Positions 46,651 to 54,727 of a stretch of 64,000 bases of DNA are shown here, one piece after another. The position numbers were made by a program, and so were the translations under genes. Where the stretch lies: contig OMRP01000010.1 of the NCBI GenBank assembly GCA_900313615.1, positions 19,535 to 83,534 on the forward strand, given 5' to 3'. Below the pieces are notes generated by a model. It ran no database searches. It saw nothing but the letters and a program-made list of their open reading frames with translations, and had not been told where the DNA came from. Origin of the DNA: an uncultured Prevotellaceae bacterium (GTDB lineage: Bacteria > Bacteroidota > Bacteroidia > Bacteroidales > Bacteroidaceae). Position 1 is the first letter of the stretch, and each line of letters starts with the position of its first letter.

Positions 46651-47448
46651 TTATTTCTTTATTTGCCCTTCCTTTTTCATTATACATGTAATACCTTCTT
46701 CTTCATCTTTTACTGTGATGGTGTTCTTATCATAATTCACATCAATAATAGTTTGAACTTCCACCCTTGGTAAATTGTCTAGATCTTCTATCATCCCCCT
46801 CTCAAGGCTGTCCTGAAGTTCCTCAACATCAGCCTTAACTACAACATAAGGATCGTAATTACCCTCAATAAAGTTCCAGTCGATGGAATTATAGGTTATT
46901 GTTATCTTTTCACCGTCCTGTACCCATAATCCTTTGGATTCTACTTCGTATTTTAAAGTGGCAAGGGGTGAATCGTATCCAGGGTATAAAACTGAAAAAG
47001 TTATAGTGTCCTTTTCACTTTCTGACTTATCTAATCTAAACCATGTTGTTCCTCTGCATGTTATTCTTACTTTTGTTTCTGTGTCATCAAAAGAACCAGT
47101 AGAGTCCATCTCGACAGTCCATTTCCCCTCAACTGAAGGCATTTTATTGCACCCCAAAAAATGATACACGAAGAATCCGATGATAATGAGGATGATTCCG
47201 CCACCTAATCCAATTAGAAACGGCCATCGTTTTTTATTTCTTGATGGTAATGGGGTGGAGACATTTGGTGGTCCTGCGACATTTGTAACCTGAATGCCGT
47301 CAAATCTTCCAGACTGATATCCACTTGTCGTTTCCCCTCTTTGCCTGATGTGTGCTGTGTCAAGCCATTCTCCACAATGCCTGCACTTCTTGGCAACTGC
47401 CAAAATCTCTTCGCCACAATATGGGCATCTCGTAACTTCCAGTTCCAT
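46651..47448 (-). CDS. Zinc-ribbon, membrane-anchored protein with lipocalin-like end (copy 2)
   Basis: With ATG 47448 (MELEVTRCPYCGEE) the protein has 265 residues: a zinc ribbon (CPYC ... CRHC), a linker with GIQVTNVAG, one membrane segment (FLIGLGGGIILIIIGFFVYHFL, cut here into its two halves by a Gly run), then a beta-rich domain starting VEGKWTVEMDSTGSF that looks like a lipocalin-type barrel. An upstream start would add 16 residues absent from the paralogs. The ribbon would be in the cytoplasm and the barrel outside. Confidence 0.65.
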   Translation of the reverse strand: MELEVTRCPYCGEEILAVAKKCRHCGEWLDTAHIRQRGETTSGYQSGRFDGIQVTNVAGPPNVSTPLPSRNKKRWPFLIGLGGGIILIIIGFFVYHFLGCNKMPSVEGKWTVEMDSTGSFDDTETKVRITCRGTTWFRLDKSESEKDTITFSVLYPGYDSPLATLKYEVESKGLWVQDGEKITITYNSIDWNFIEGNYDPYVVVKADVEELQDSLERGMIEDLDNLPRVEVQTIIDVNYDKNTITVKDEEEGITCIMKKEGQIKK

Positions 47449-47514
47449 AATAATATATGATAAGACACTATATTCTTTTCCTCCGTCTATGCACAACTTG
47501 ATTGCGTAAAGACT

Positions 47515-48183
47515 TTAGTCATAATCCCTCAATCCACCTATATAAGTAAGAGCAACTCCTATAGTTCCAATATAGACGGGTGACAACCTTCCCATACCCG
47601 TCATATCAATGTGGAAGAAATTGCCAAGAACAAAGTCCAAAGCGGCTAATAAATAGAATAGAATTGATAGATAAGCGCATACTTTCTTAAATGTGGAAGT
47701 TTCTTCCATCGTTTCTTCTTCCTCTTCGACGTTATCTTCATATATGGGCTGCTGTTGGGAGGCTTGTTGATTGGGTATGCTATTAGGGTTTACAGCCTGT
47801 TGGTATTGAGGCTGACCGACAAAGAGCGATTGCAACTCGCTTATTTGCGAAGCAGGCACCCAGTCGTTCCTTTCTTGTTCCCAAACCCATGTGTAGGGCG
47901 TAATCTGTAGGTTACGTAGGTCTTCAAAGGTGAAGGGACCCTGTTGCTGATCGTTGACCGAAATATAGTATTGCATGGTTGTCAGGTCTTGAGATGGAAC
48001 TGTAGGTGAAGTGGTATTCGTAACCTGAATGTCTTCTGCTCCACATGACGAGTTATTACCATTTGTGCTTGCGCCTGGCATAATATCCTCTGTATTAAGC
48101 CATTCACCACAATATTTACACTTTTTGGCAACGGCCAAAATCTCTTCGCCGCAATATGGGCATCTTTTTGTCTCTTTTTCCAT
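47515..48183 (-). CDS. Zinc-ribbon and GYF_2-like domain membrane protein (copy 3)
   Basis: A 222-residue protein with the zinc ribbon RCPYCGEEILAVAKKCKYCG, a linker with DIQVTNTTSP, a GYF_2-like module (YYISVNDQQQGPFTFEDL ... PYTWVWEQERNDWVPAS), a Gln-rich linker and two C-terminal hydrophobic segments. GYF_2 modules are thought to bind proline-rich peptides and occur next to RDD and zinc-ribbon membrane proteins. Confidence 0.7.
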   Translation of the reverse strand: MEKETKRCPYCGEEILAVAKKCKYCGEWLNTEDIMPGASTNGNNSSCGAEDIQVTNTTSPTVPSQDLTTMQYYISVNDQQQGPFTFEDLRNLQITPYTWVWEQERNDWVPASQISELQSLFVGQPQYQQAVNPNSIPNQQASQQQPIYEDNVEEEEETMEETSTFKKVCAYLSILFYLLAALDFVLGNFFHIDMTGMGRLSPVYIGTIGVALTYIGGLRDYD

Positions 48184-48247
48184 ATAACCGAATTGTTATT
48201 AAATTTAATAATACCACTAATGGTTAGCACCCACGTGCTGTATGTAG

Positions 48248-48604
48248 TTATTCCAATTCACCAGTAAATAAAACCTTTATGCTTAATCCTATTGACCCAA
48301 TACAGAGCAACAGCATTCCCCATTGTATCAGAGGTGCATCAAAATATTTGGTGTCTTTGTTAAAACCGTAGAATTTCTTGTTTATACGCACTAATACGAC
48401 ATCTCCAGTGAGAATAAAACTTTCTGAATCTGTTGTAATTACATCAGCCGGTGCCACATAACTTGCCGCTTGTATTAATGTGTGTTCTCCTCTCGTAAAT
48501 TCATGCCCCCATACAATATGCCATCCGCCAAATTTAAAAAGGAGGAAAGCAATCACAAGGCAAACAGCACTAGTACTTAATCTTTCTGTAATTTCCATAG
48601 TCAT
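48248..48604 (-). CDS. Unknown membrane protein with two membrane segments
   Basis: A 118-residue protein with one hydrophobic segment near each end (about 12-30 and 93-112) and a soluble middle that would sit outside the inner membrane. The start ATG-ACT-ATG-GAA is shared with copy 1 of the zinc-ribbon genes, though no ribbon follows. It lies 6 bases after the lipoprotein gene. Not recognised. Confidence 0.6.
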   Translation of the reverse strand: MTMEITERLSTSAVCLVIAFLLFKFGGWHIVWGHEFTRGEHTLIQAASYVAPADVITTDSESFILTGDVVLVRINKKFYGFNKDTKYFDAPLIQWGMLLLCIGSIGLSIKVLFTGELE

Positions 48605-48610
48605 TTCTGT

Positions 48611-49153
48611 TTATAAAATTCGTCTTGCTTTTGCTGTCTTGTTAAAACCGAATCCTATGCGTTCTGTTGTTTCCCACCTTAGTTCAAGTCCTTCAACTCG
48701 GGCATTCGCTAATCCAATTACTTGCCCTTCTTTTTCAGCTTCATCCAAATCTCTATTGGATTTGGAAAACTCTTCTTTATACAGTTCTATTTCTTCTTTC
48801 TCATCCCCTTCATTGCTTGTTACTTGAAGTGACTCCAGATTATATCTTCTCCATAGGCAATATCCTTTTGTGGTATTTAGTGCCTTGTCATCCACTTCTG
48901 TCAGCCCATATTCCCCATCAATTGAAACAACTGAAGACTGTTTCCCATTTTGATAGGTGGTAATAGTTTCAGTGAAAACAGCATCAGCTTTTAGGTCTAA
49001 TATCAATTCCATACTAGAACCATCTTCGTACACACTATCTCTAGAAAAGATTTCCCATTTGCCGATATAAGTGTCAATCAACGTCTTACCGCCACAGGAA
49101 AAAAGTGTCAGTGCAATAACCAAAGCACAAATAGTACAAAATAATTTTCTCAT
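48611..49153 (-). CDS. Lipoprotein with lipocalin-like domain
   Basis: A 180-residue protein with a lipoprotein signal (LVIALTLFSCGG; lipid-modified Cys at about 20). The mature part starts IGKWEIFSRDSVYEDGSSMEL and continues in beta-rich sequence, similar in style to the barrel of the zinc-ribbon copy 2 protein. First gene of the second accessory operon, behind a 250-base leader with a long hairpin. Confidence 0.65.
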   Translation of the reverse strand: MRKLFCTICALVIALTLFSCGGKTLIDTYIGKWEIFSRDSVYEDGSSMELILDLKADAVFTETITTYQNGKQSSVVSIDGEYGLTEVDDKALNTTKGYCLWRRYNLESLQVTSNEGDEKEEIELYKEEFSKSNRDLDEAEKEGQVIGLANARVEGLELRWETTERIGFGFNKTAKARRIL

Positions 49154-49207
49154 TTCTTTTGACCCTATGCCCTCCAGCTACCACAAGAGCATTAATAAGT
49201 ATGTAGA

Positions 49208-49291
49208 AGCGTGGAACTGATTAGCCACTTCTTCTAATTGGAGGTCGTGAGAAGTACCCTGATGTGAAAGATGCAGTAATCAGTCCACGCT
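49208..49291 (-). promoter_or_regulatory. 84-base hairpin in the leader of the second accessory operon
   Basis: AGCGTGGA-CTGATTA (49208-49223) pairs with TAATCAG-TCCACGCT (49277-49291), 15 pairs with one bulge; inside, ACTTCT (49227) pairs with AGAAGT (49250). A TATATTTG box at 49406-49413 (minus strand) would start a transcript running through it to the lipoprotein gene. No gene is seen in 49154-49405. Confidence 0.65.
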
Positions 49292-49473
49292 ATACGCGCG
49301 AACCATTACGCTTCGCTTGCACATCTTAGAAATTTCTCACGTTTCCAATTACAAGTCGAGCATAACGCTTCCTTATTTCAAAAAGTCTTGTTCCGAAGAA
49401 CTTTGCAAATATACAACTTTTTTTCAAAAAAGTTATTATTCCAGCAAAAAAAAAATCAATATCTTGAAAGAAA

Positions 49474-49526
49474 GCCATCTTCTGAGATTCGGCGAAGAGT
49501 TCCTCTGCTTCGTTGGGATAAGCCTC
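49474..49526 (-). pseudogene. Decayed duplicate of a nifJ 3' segment
   Basis: Read on the minus strand this encodes AYPNEAEELFAESQKMA, almost the same as AYPNEAEELFAEAQKMA near the end of nifJ (bases 51099-51151). By my count about 43 of 52 bases agree. The orientation is the same as nifJ. The flanks do not match nifJ, so this is a fragment, not a working gene. Confidence 0.75.
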
Positions 49527-49604
49527 GTTTTTTGGGGTAATTACGGGAACGGAGTATGTGATTGTTTTCTCCAATCCCATTGATTTAAATTATTAATCTT
49601 AGAA

Positions 49605-49659
49605 TTGAGAATTTTTTAAGTGAGTTTTGAGAATTTTGTTTGGAAGAATTGAGAATTTT
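49605..49659 (+). repeat. Three 22-base-phased copies of TTGAGAATTTT
   Basis: TTGAGAATTTT occurs at 49605, 49627 and 49649, exactly 22 bases apart, leading into the promoter of the ATPase gene. Two helical turns per step would put all copies on one face of the DNA. Confidence 0.85.
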
Positions 49660-49682
49660 GCTTATCTTTGCACGGTGCAAAG
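49639..49682 (+). promoter_or_regulatory. Promoter with palindrome over the start site
   Basis: TTTG (49639-49642), 20 bases, TATCTTTG (49663-49670). CTTTGCACGGTGCAAAG (49666-49682) is a perfect 17-base palindrome covering the -7 box and probable start point. Confidence 0.75.
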
Positions 49683-49762
49683 TTCGACAGCACCTCAGCA
49701 ATAAGAGCAAACTCTATTGCCTTCGACTAGTACGAGCTTTGTCAGCAGAAAATCAAGTGGTT

Positions 49763-50950
49763 ATGTTCAAGAGATCGCAATTTCAAGAATTGAAATCAAG
49801 GATTCCAGAATCGAGAAGCAAGATTCAAGTTATCTCTGGGCCTCGTCAGGTGGGTAAATCTACTATGGTGAAGCAGGTGCTTCATGAAACAGACATTCCC
49901 TATATGCTGGTTAGTGCCGACAATATTGACCATGCCAACACAGCTTGGATTGGCGAGATGTGGGCTACGGCACGTGCACGTATGAAAGTGGCACAGGCAA
50001 AGGAATATCTGTTTGTGATTGACGAGGTACACAAGATAGGCAACTGGAGCGAGGCCGTCAAGAAAGAGTGGGATGAGGATACGTTCAAAGATCTCAACCT
50101 GAAAGTGGTCATCCTCGGTTCATCCAGGCTACTTCTGAAAGATGGTTTGACGGAATCGCTGGCAGGCAGGTATGAACTGATAAGAATGCCACATTGGAGT
50201 TATGCAGAGATGCACGAGGCATTTAATATGGATGTTGACCAATACATCTACTATGGCGGCTATCCAGGAGGAGCCATGTATATTAAGGACGAACGACGAT
50301 GGCGTAAGTATATCAAGGACAGCATTGTGGCTCCTGCGATAGAGAAAGATGTGTTGAGGACAAAGGTTATCTATAAGCCGGCCTTGATAAAGCAACTGTT
50401 TGAACTGGGATGCGCTTATTCCAGTAAAGAACTGTCGCTTAACAAAATGTTGGGCCAGTTGCAGGATGTGGGCAATGTGACGACATTGGCGGGTTACCTG
50501 ACTACTCTCAACGAGTCGCGACTGCTCTGTGGACTGCAGAAATATGCGTCAGATAATGCACGCAAATACAATTCTGTGCCAAAACTGATGGTTTACAACA
50601 CGGCTCTCTTCTCGGTTCAGAGTGGTATGACTTTCAATAAAGCATATACCACGCCTAATCTCTGGGGGCGCTGGGTGGAGAGTGCGGTGGGGGCACATCT
50701 GCTGAATCAGGCTGATGAGTACGATTACAAACTCTATTTCTGGCGCGAGAAAGACGACGAGGTGGATTTCGTCATAGAGTTCGACAAACAACTTATTGCC
50801 ATAGAGGTTAAGAGTGGCCGTCGGACTGCCAATAATGGCCTTACGTTGTTTGGCGAGAAGTTTCATCCTGTTCATTCTTTCATAGTAGGTTCTGGTGGTA
50901 TTCCCATAGAAGAGTTTCTTACATGGGATATAGGTAGGCTGATTGAATGA
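49763..50950 (+). CDS. AAA-type ATPase with DUF4143-like C-terminus
   Basis: A 395-residue protein. ATG 49763 (MFKRSQFQEL) is chosen because the promoter start point lies after the upstream in-frame ATG at 49640. The Walker A is SGPRQVGKST (25-34), Walker B YLFVIDEVHK, followed by the sensor ILGSSRLLL. The C-terminal EVDFVIEFDKQLIAIEVKSG has the E-x-D / E-x-K order of a PD-(D/E)XK-type nuclease fold. Genes of this family are numerous and variable in Bacteroidetes; their role is unsettled. It lies between the nifJ fragment and nifJ. Confidence 0.82.
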   Translation: MFKRSQFQELKSRIPESRSKIQVISGPRQVGKSTMVKQVLHETDIPYMLVSADNIDHANTAWIGEMWATARARMKVAQAKEYLFVIDEVHKIGNWSEAVKKEWDEDTFKDLNLKVVILGSSRLLLKDGLTESLAGRYELIRMPHWSYAEMHEAFNMDVDQYIYYGGYPGGAMYIKDERRWRKYIKDSIVAPAIEKDVLRTKVIYKPALIKQLFELGCAYSSKELSLNKMLGQLQDVGNVTTLAGYLTTLNESRLLCGLQKYASDNARKYNSVPKLMVYNTALFSVQSGMTFNKAYTTPNLWGRWVESAVGAHLLNQADEYDYKLYFWREKDDEVDFVIEFDKQLIAIEVKSGRRTANNGLTLFGEKFHPVHSFIVGSGGIPIEEFLTWDIGRLIE

Positions 50951-50982
50951 GGCTTGTCGGCGCGGTAGCAAGTCATTACGTA

Positions 50983-51015
50983 AAAGAGGTGAAACTTTGC
51001 AGTTCCACCTCTTTT
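50983..51015. terminator. Bidirectional terminator between the ATPase gene and nifJ
   Basis: AAAGAGGTG-AACT pairs with AGTT-CACCTCTTT, with a T run on either side. Confidence 0.87.
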
Positions 51016-51043
51016 TTCTATGAATAGAGTTCAATTCGTTGTC

Positions 51044-54000
51044 TTACTCGCTCCAGTCCTCTTGCGTCTTGCGAACGTAAGACTTGTAACGAATCTGAGC
51101 CATCTTCTGGGCCTCGGCAAAGAGTTCCTCAGCCTCATTGGGATAGGCTTTCTTGACAGAGAGATAACGTACCTCGCCCATGAGGAAGTCATGGAACTTA
51201 TCCCAATCTGGCTCTTTAGAGTCGAGAGAGAACGGGTTCTTGCCTTCTTCGATGAGAGCGGGGTTGAAACGCCAGAGGTGCCAATAGCCACACTCCACGG
51301 CGCGCTTCTCCTCTGCCTGGCTCTTGCCCATACCGCCCTTGGCCTTCAGACCATGGTTGATACAAGGTGCGTAAGCGATGATGATGGATGGTCCGTGCCA
51401 TGCCTCAGCCTCGCGGATAGCCTTGAGTGTCTGTGCGTGGTCAGCGCCCATGGCAATCTGAGCTACATATACATAACCGTAGGTGGTAGCGATCATACCG
51501 AGATCCTTCTTGCGGATACGCTTACCTTGGGCAGCGAACTGAGCGATAGCACCAAGCGGTGTGGCCTTCGAAGCCTGACCACCAGTGTTCGAATACACTT
51601 CGGTGTCGAGAACGAGGATATTGACATCTTCACCTGTAGCAATGACGTGGTCGAGACCGCCGTAACCGATGTCGTAGGAAGCGCCGTCACCACCGATAAT
51701 CCACTGTGAACGTTTCACCAAGTAGTGGTCGAGGGTCTGAAGTTCTTTGCAGAACTCGCAACCTGCACCAGCACCGGCTTTAATAGCCTCACGCAACTTC
51801 GGAGCAATCTCCTTCGTCTTGTCAGCGTCCTCACAGTTGGCAATCCACTCTGCGGCAAGAGCCTTGAACTCTTCAGGAGCTCCTTCGGAGGCTTCGGTCA
51901 GCAACTTGGCTACGCGCTCCTTCATCTTCTTGTTACCGAGTGCCATACCCAGACCAAACTCGCAGAAGTCCTCGAATAGGGAGTTGTTGAAGCATGGACC
52001 CTGACCTTTGTCGTTCTTGGTGTAAGGCGTCGAGGGGATGGAAGCGGAATAGATGGATGAGCAACCTGTAGCGTTTGCTATCATCTGACGGTCACCAAAC
52101 AACTGGGAAATCAGTTTCACATAGGGTGTCTCACCGCAACCAGAGCAAGCGCCAGAGAACTCAAACAATGGCTTGGCGAACTGTGAGTTCTTCACGTTCG
52201 AACGGATATCAACAAGGTCTTGTTTTGAAGGTATCTTCACCAACTTGTCCCAATCGGCAGCCATCTTCTTCATATCGGCAGCGTCAGGATTGAACGGAAC
52301 CATCGTGAGGGCCTTGCCTTTTTTCGGATGACCCGGGCAGATGTCGGCGCAGTTGCCGCAACCCAGACAGTCGAGCACGCTGGGCTCAATCACGAAGTGC
52401 ATGCCCTTCATGGCGGCGGGGGCCTTCATCTCAAGAGTGGTCAGGTTGTCGAACCCACCAAGCTCCTCGTCGGTCAATACGAACGGACGGATGGCGGCGT
52501 GAGGACAAATGTAGGCACACTGGTTACACTGGATACAGTTCTCGGAATTCCACATCGGAACGAAAGCTTCCACACCGCGCTTCTCATAAGCGGCAGTGCC
52601 AACTTCCCATGAACCGTCCTGGGTGTTGAACTTGGTGAATGTGCTCACGGGCAACAGGTCGCCGGCCTGAGCGTTGATCGGACGCACCACTTCCTTCACG
52701 AAAGCGGGGGCGTTGTCTTCCTTCACCTCGTCGTCGGGAAGGTTGGCCCACTCGGGCTTGACAGTGAACTTCACATACTCTCCACCACGGTCGATAGCGG
52801 CGTAGTTCTTGTCTACCACGTCCTGACCTTTGGCTCCATAGGACTTCAAGGCGGCAGCCTTCATCTTCTCAACTGCCAACTCCACGGGAATAACGCCGGT
52901 GATGCGGAAGAAGGCACTCTGCAAAATGGTGTTCGTGCGGTTGCCAAGACCAATTTCTTGTGCAATTTTCGTGGCGTTGATGGTGTAGACAGTGATGTTG
53001 TTCTGGGCAAAGTAACGCTTTACCTTGTTGGGCATGAATTTCTCCAACTCATCGGCGTCAAAAATGGTGTTCAACAGGAACTGGCCGTTCTTCTGCAAAC
53101 CACGGGTGACATCGTACATATGGAGGTAAGCCTGAACGTGGCAAGCTACGAAATTTGGGGTGGTCACCAGATAGGTGGAACGGATGGGGGTGTCACCAAA
53201 ACGCAGGTGGGAGCAAGTGAAACCGCCAGATTTCTTCGAGTCATACGAGAAATAAGCCTGGCAATATTTGTCGGTGTTGTCACCGATAATCTTCACACTG
53301 TTCTTGTTGGCACCAACGGTACCATCGGCACCAAGACCGAAGAATTTGGCTTGGAACATGCCGGCACCACCGAGGGCAATCTCTTCCACTTCGGGCAGAG
53401 AGGTGAACGTAACGTCATCAACAATACCGATGGTGAAGTGGTTCTTGGGCTCGGGCATTGCGAGATTATTGAATACGCTGATAATCTGGGCGGGAGTGGT
53501 GTCGTGAGAACCGAGACCATAGCGACCACCAACGATGAGCGGACGGTCTTCCACATCATAGTAAGCGTCTTTCACATCGAGGTAAAGTGGTTCACCATTG
53601 GCTCCGGGCTCCTTCGTGCGGTCAAGCACGGCAATGCGCTTCACGCTCTTGGGAACGCTGGCCAACAGGTGCTTCACGCTGAACGGGCGATAGAGGTGTA
53701 CACTGATCATACCTACCTTCTGGCCGTTGGCGTTCAGGTAATCGATGGCCTCGCGGGCGGCATCGGTGGCTGAACCCATCAAGATAATCATGCGGTCGGC
53801 ATCCTCGGCTCCATAATAAGAGAACAGATGATATTCACGACCGGTAATCTTCGAAATCTCGCCGAGATATTTCTCTACCACTTCGGGAACACTGTCATAA
53901 TAAGGATTGCAGGCTTCACGATGGGTGAAGAAAGTTTCGGGGTTCTCTGCGGTACCACGGGTGATAGGACGCTCAGGGCTCATCGCACGGTCGCGGAAGC

Positions 54001-54610
54001 GCTTGATGTACTCTTCCTTCACCAACGGACGTATATCTTCCTGGTCCATCAATTCAATCTTGTGATACTCATGAGAGGTGCGGAAACCGTCGAAGAAATT
54101 CACAAACGGAACCATTGTCTCCAAAGAAGCGAGGTGGGCAACGGCGGTCAGGTCCATCACTTCCTGTACTCCTCCCTCGCACAACATGGCGAAACCAGTC
54201 TGGCGGCAGGCCATCACGTCCTGATGGTCACCAAAGATACAAAGGGAGTGGCTGGCCAATGTACGGGCGGATACGTCGAATACACAGGGTATCAACTCTC
54301 CGGCAATCTTGTACATATTGGGAATCATCAGCAACAGACCTTGTGAAGCGGTAAAGGTGGTTGTCAAAGCACCAGCCTGCAACGAACCGTGAACGGCACC
54401 GGCAGCACCAGCCTCTGATTGCATCTCTTGAACACTGACGGTCTGGCCCCACAAGTTCTTTCTGCCACGGGCAGCCCATTCGTCAACATGCTCCGCCATA
54501 GGCGAAGACGGGGTGATGGGGTAGATCGCGGCTACCTCCGAGAACATATAACTCACATGAGCAGCAGCCTCGTTACCATCACAGGTGATAAATTTCTTTT
54601 CTTTTGCCAT
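51044..54610 (-). CDS. nifJ: Pyruvate:ferredoxin (flavodoxin) oxidoreductase
   Basis: A 1188-residue single-chain enzyme that oxidises pyruvate to acetyl-CoA and CO2 and reduces ferredoxin, the main pyruvate route of an anaerobe. It shows the N-terminal pyruvate-binding YPITPSSPMAEHVDEWA, two 4Fe-4S sites (CIQCNQCAYICP near 693; CLGCGNCADICP near 750), further Cys in GACSGCGETPY, and the thiamine diphosphate site GDGASYDIGYGGLDH with VYSNTGGQ near 970. Full length and intact. Confidence 0.96.
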   Translation of the reverse strand: MAKEKKFITCDGNEAAAHVSYMFSEVAAIYPITPSSPMAEHVDEWAARGRKNLWGQTVSVQEMQSEAGAAGAVHGSLQAGALTTTFTASQGLLLMIPNMYKIAGELIPCVFDVSARTLASHSLCIFGDHQDVMACRQTGFAMLCEGGVQEVMDLTAVAHLASLETMVPFVNFFDGFRTSHEYHKIELMDQEDIRPLVKEEYIKRFRDRAMSPERPITRGTAENPETFFTHREACNPYYDSVPEVVEKYLGEISKITGREYHLFSYYGAEDADRMIILMGSATDAAREAIDYLNANGQKVGMISVHLYRPFSVKHLLASVPKSVKRIAVLDRTKEPGANGEPLYLDVKDAYYDVEDRPLIVGGRYGLGSHDTTPAQIISVFNNLAMPEPKNHFTIGIVDDVTFTSLPEVEEIALGGAGMFQAKFFGLGADGTVGANKNSVKIIGDNTDKYCQAYFSYDSKKSGGFTCSHLRFGDTPIRSTYLVTTPNFVACHVQAYLHMYDVTRGLQKNGQFLLNTIFDADELEKFMPNKVKRYFAQNNITVYTINATKIAQEIGLGNRTNTILQSAFFRITGVIPVELAVEKMKAAALKSYGAKGQDVVDKNYAAIDRGGEYVKFTVKPEWANLPDDEVKEDNAPAFVKEVVRPINAQAGDLLPVSTFTKFNTQDGSWEVGTAAYEKRGVEAFVPMWNSENCIQCNQCAYICPHAAIRPFVLTDEELGGFDNLTTLEMKAPAAMKGMHFVIEPSVLDCLGCGNCADICPGHPKKGKALTMVPFNPDAADMKKMAADWDKLVKIPSKQDLVDIRSNVKNSQFAKPLFEFSGACSGCGETPYVKLISQLFGDRQMIANATGCSSIYSASIPSTPYTKNDKGQGPCFNNSLFEDFCEFGLGMALGNKKMKERVAKLLTEASEGAPEEFKALAAEWIANCEDADKTKEIAPKLREAIKAGAGAGCEFCKELQTLDHYLVKRSQWIIGGDGASYDIGYGGLDHVIATGEDVNILVLDTEVYSNTGGQASKATPLGAIAQFAAQGKRIRKKDLGMIATTYGYVYVAQIAMGADHAQTLKAIREAEAWHGPSIIIAYAPCINHGLKAKGGMGKSQAEEKRAVECGYWHLWRFNPALIEEGKNPFSLDSKEPDWDKFHDFLMGEVRYLSVKKAYPNEAEELFAEAQKMAQIRYKSYVRKTQEDWSE

Positions 54611-54671
54611 AAATTAATAATGTTATTGTATATGTTAATTTAATGTTCAATTCACATGTTTGATTCTTGTC

Positions 54672-54727
54672 ACTCGTCACTCGTCACTCGTCACTCATCA
54701 CTCATCACTCATCACTCATCACTAATA
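54672..54727. repeat. Heptamer tandem array ahead of the second ATPase 3' end
   Basis: Three ACTCGTC units, four ACTCATC units and a partial last unit (ACTAATA) that contains the TAG stop of the minus-strand ATPase (54722-54724). Confidence 0.9.

Noticed and set aside
49326-49580. 84-codon minus-strand frame containing the nifJ-like piece
   Set aside because: Only the central 17 codons match nifJ; the rest is AT-rich and unrecognised, so I call a fragment and not a gene.
51020-53773. Long plus-strand frames opposite nifJ
   Set aside because: Antisense shadows of a conserved, codon-biased gene.
54672-54727. Heptamer array considered as a CRISPR
   Set aside because: Units are 7 bases with no spacers and no cas genes nearby.
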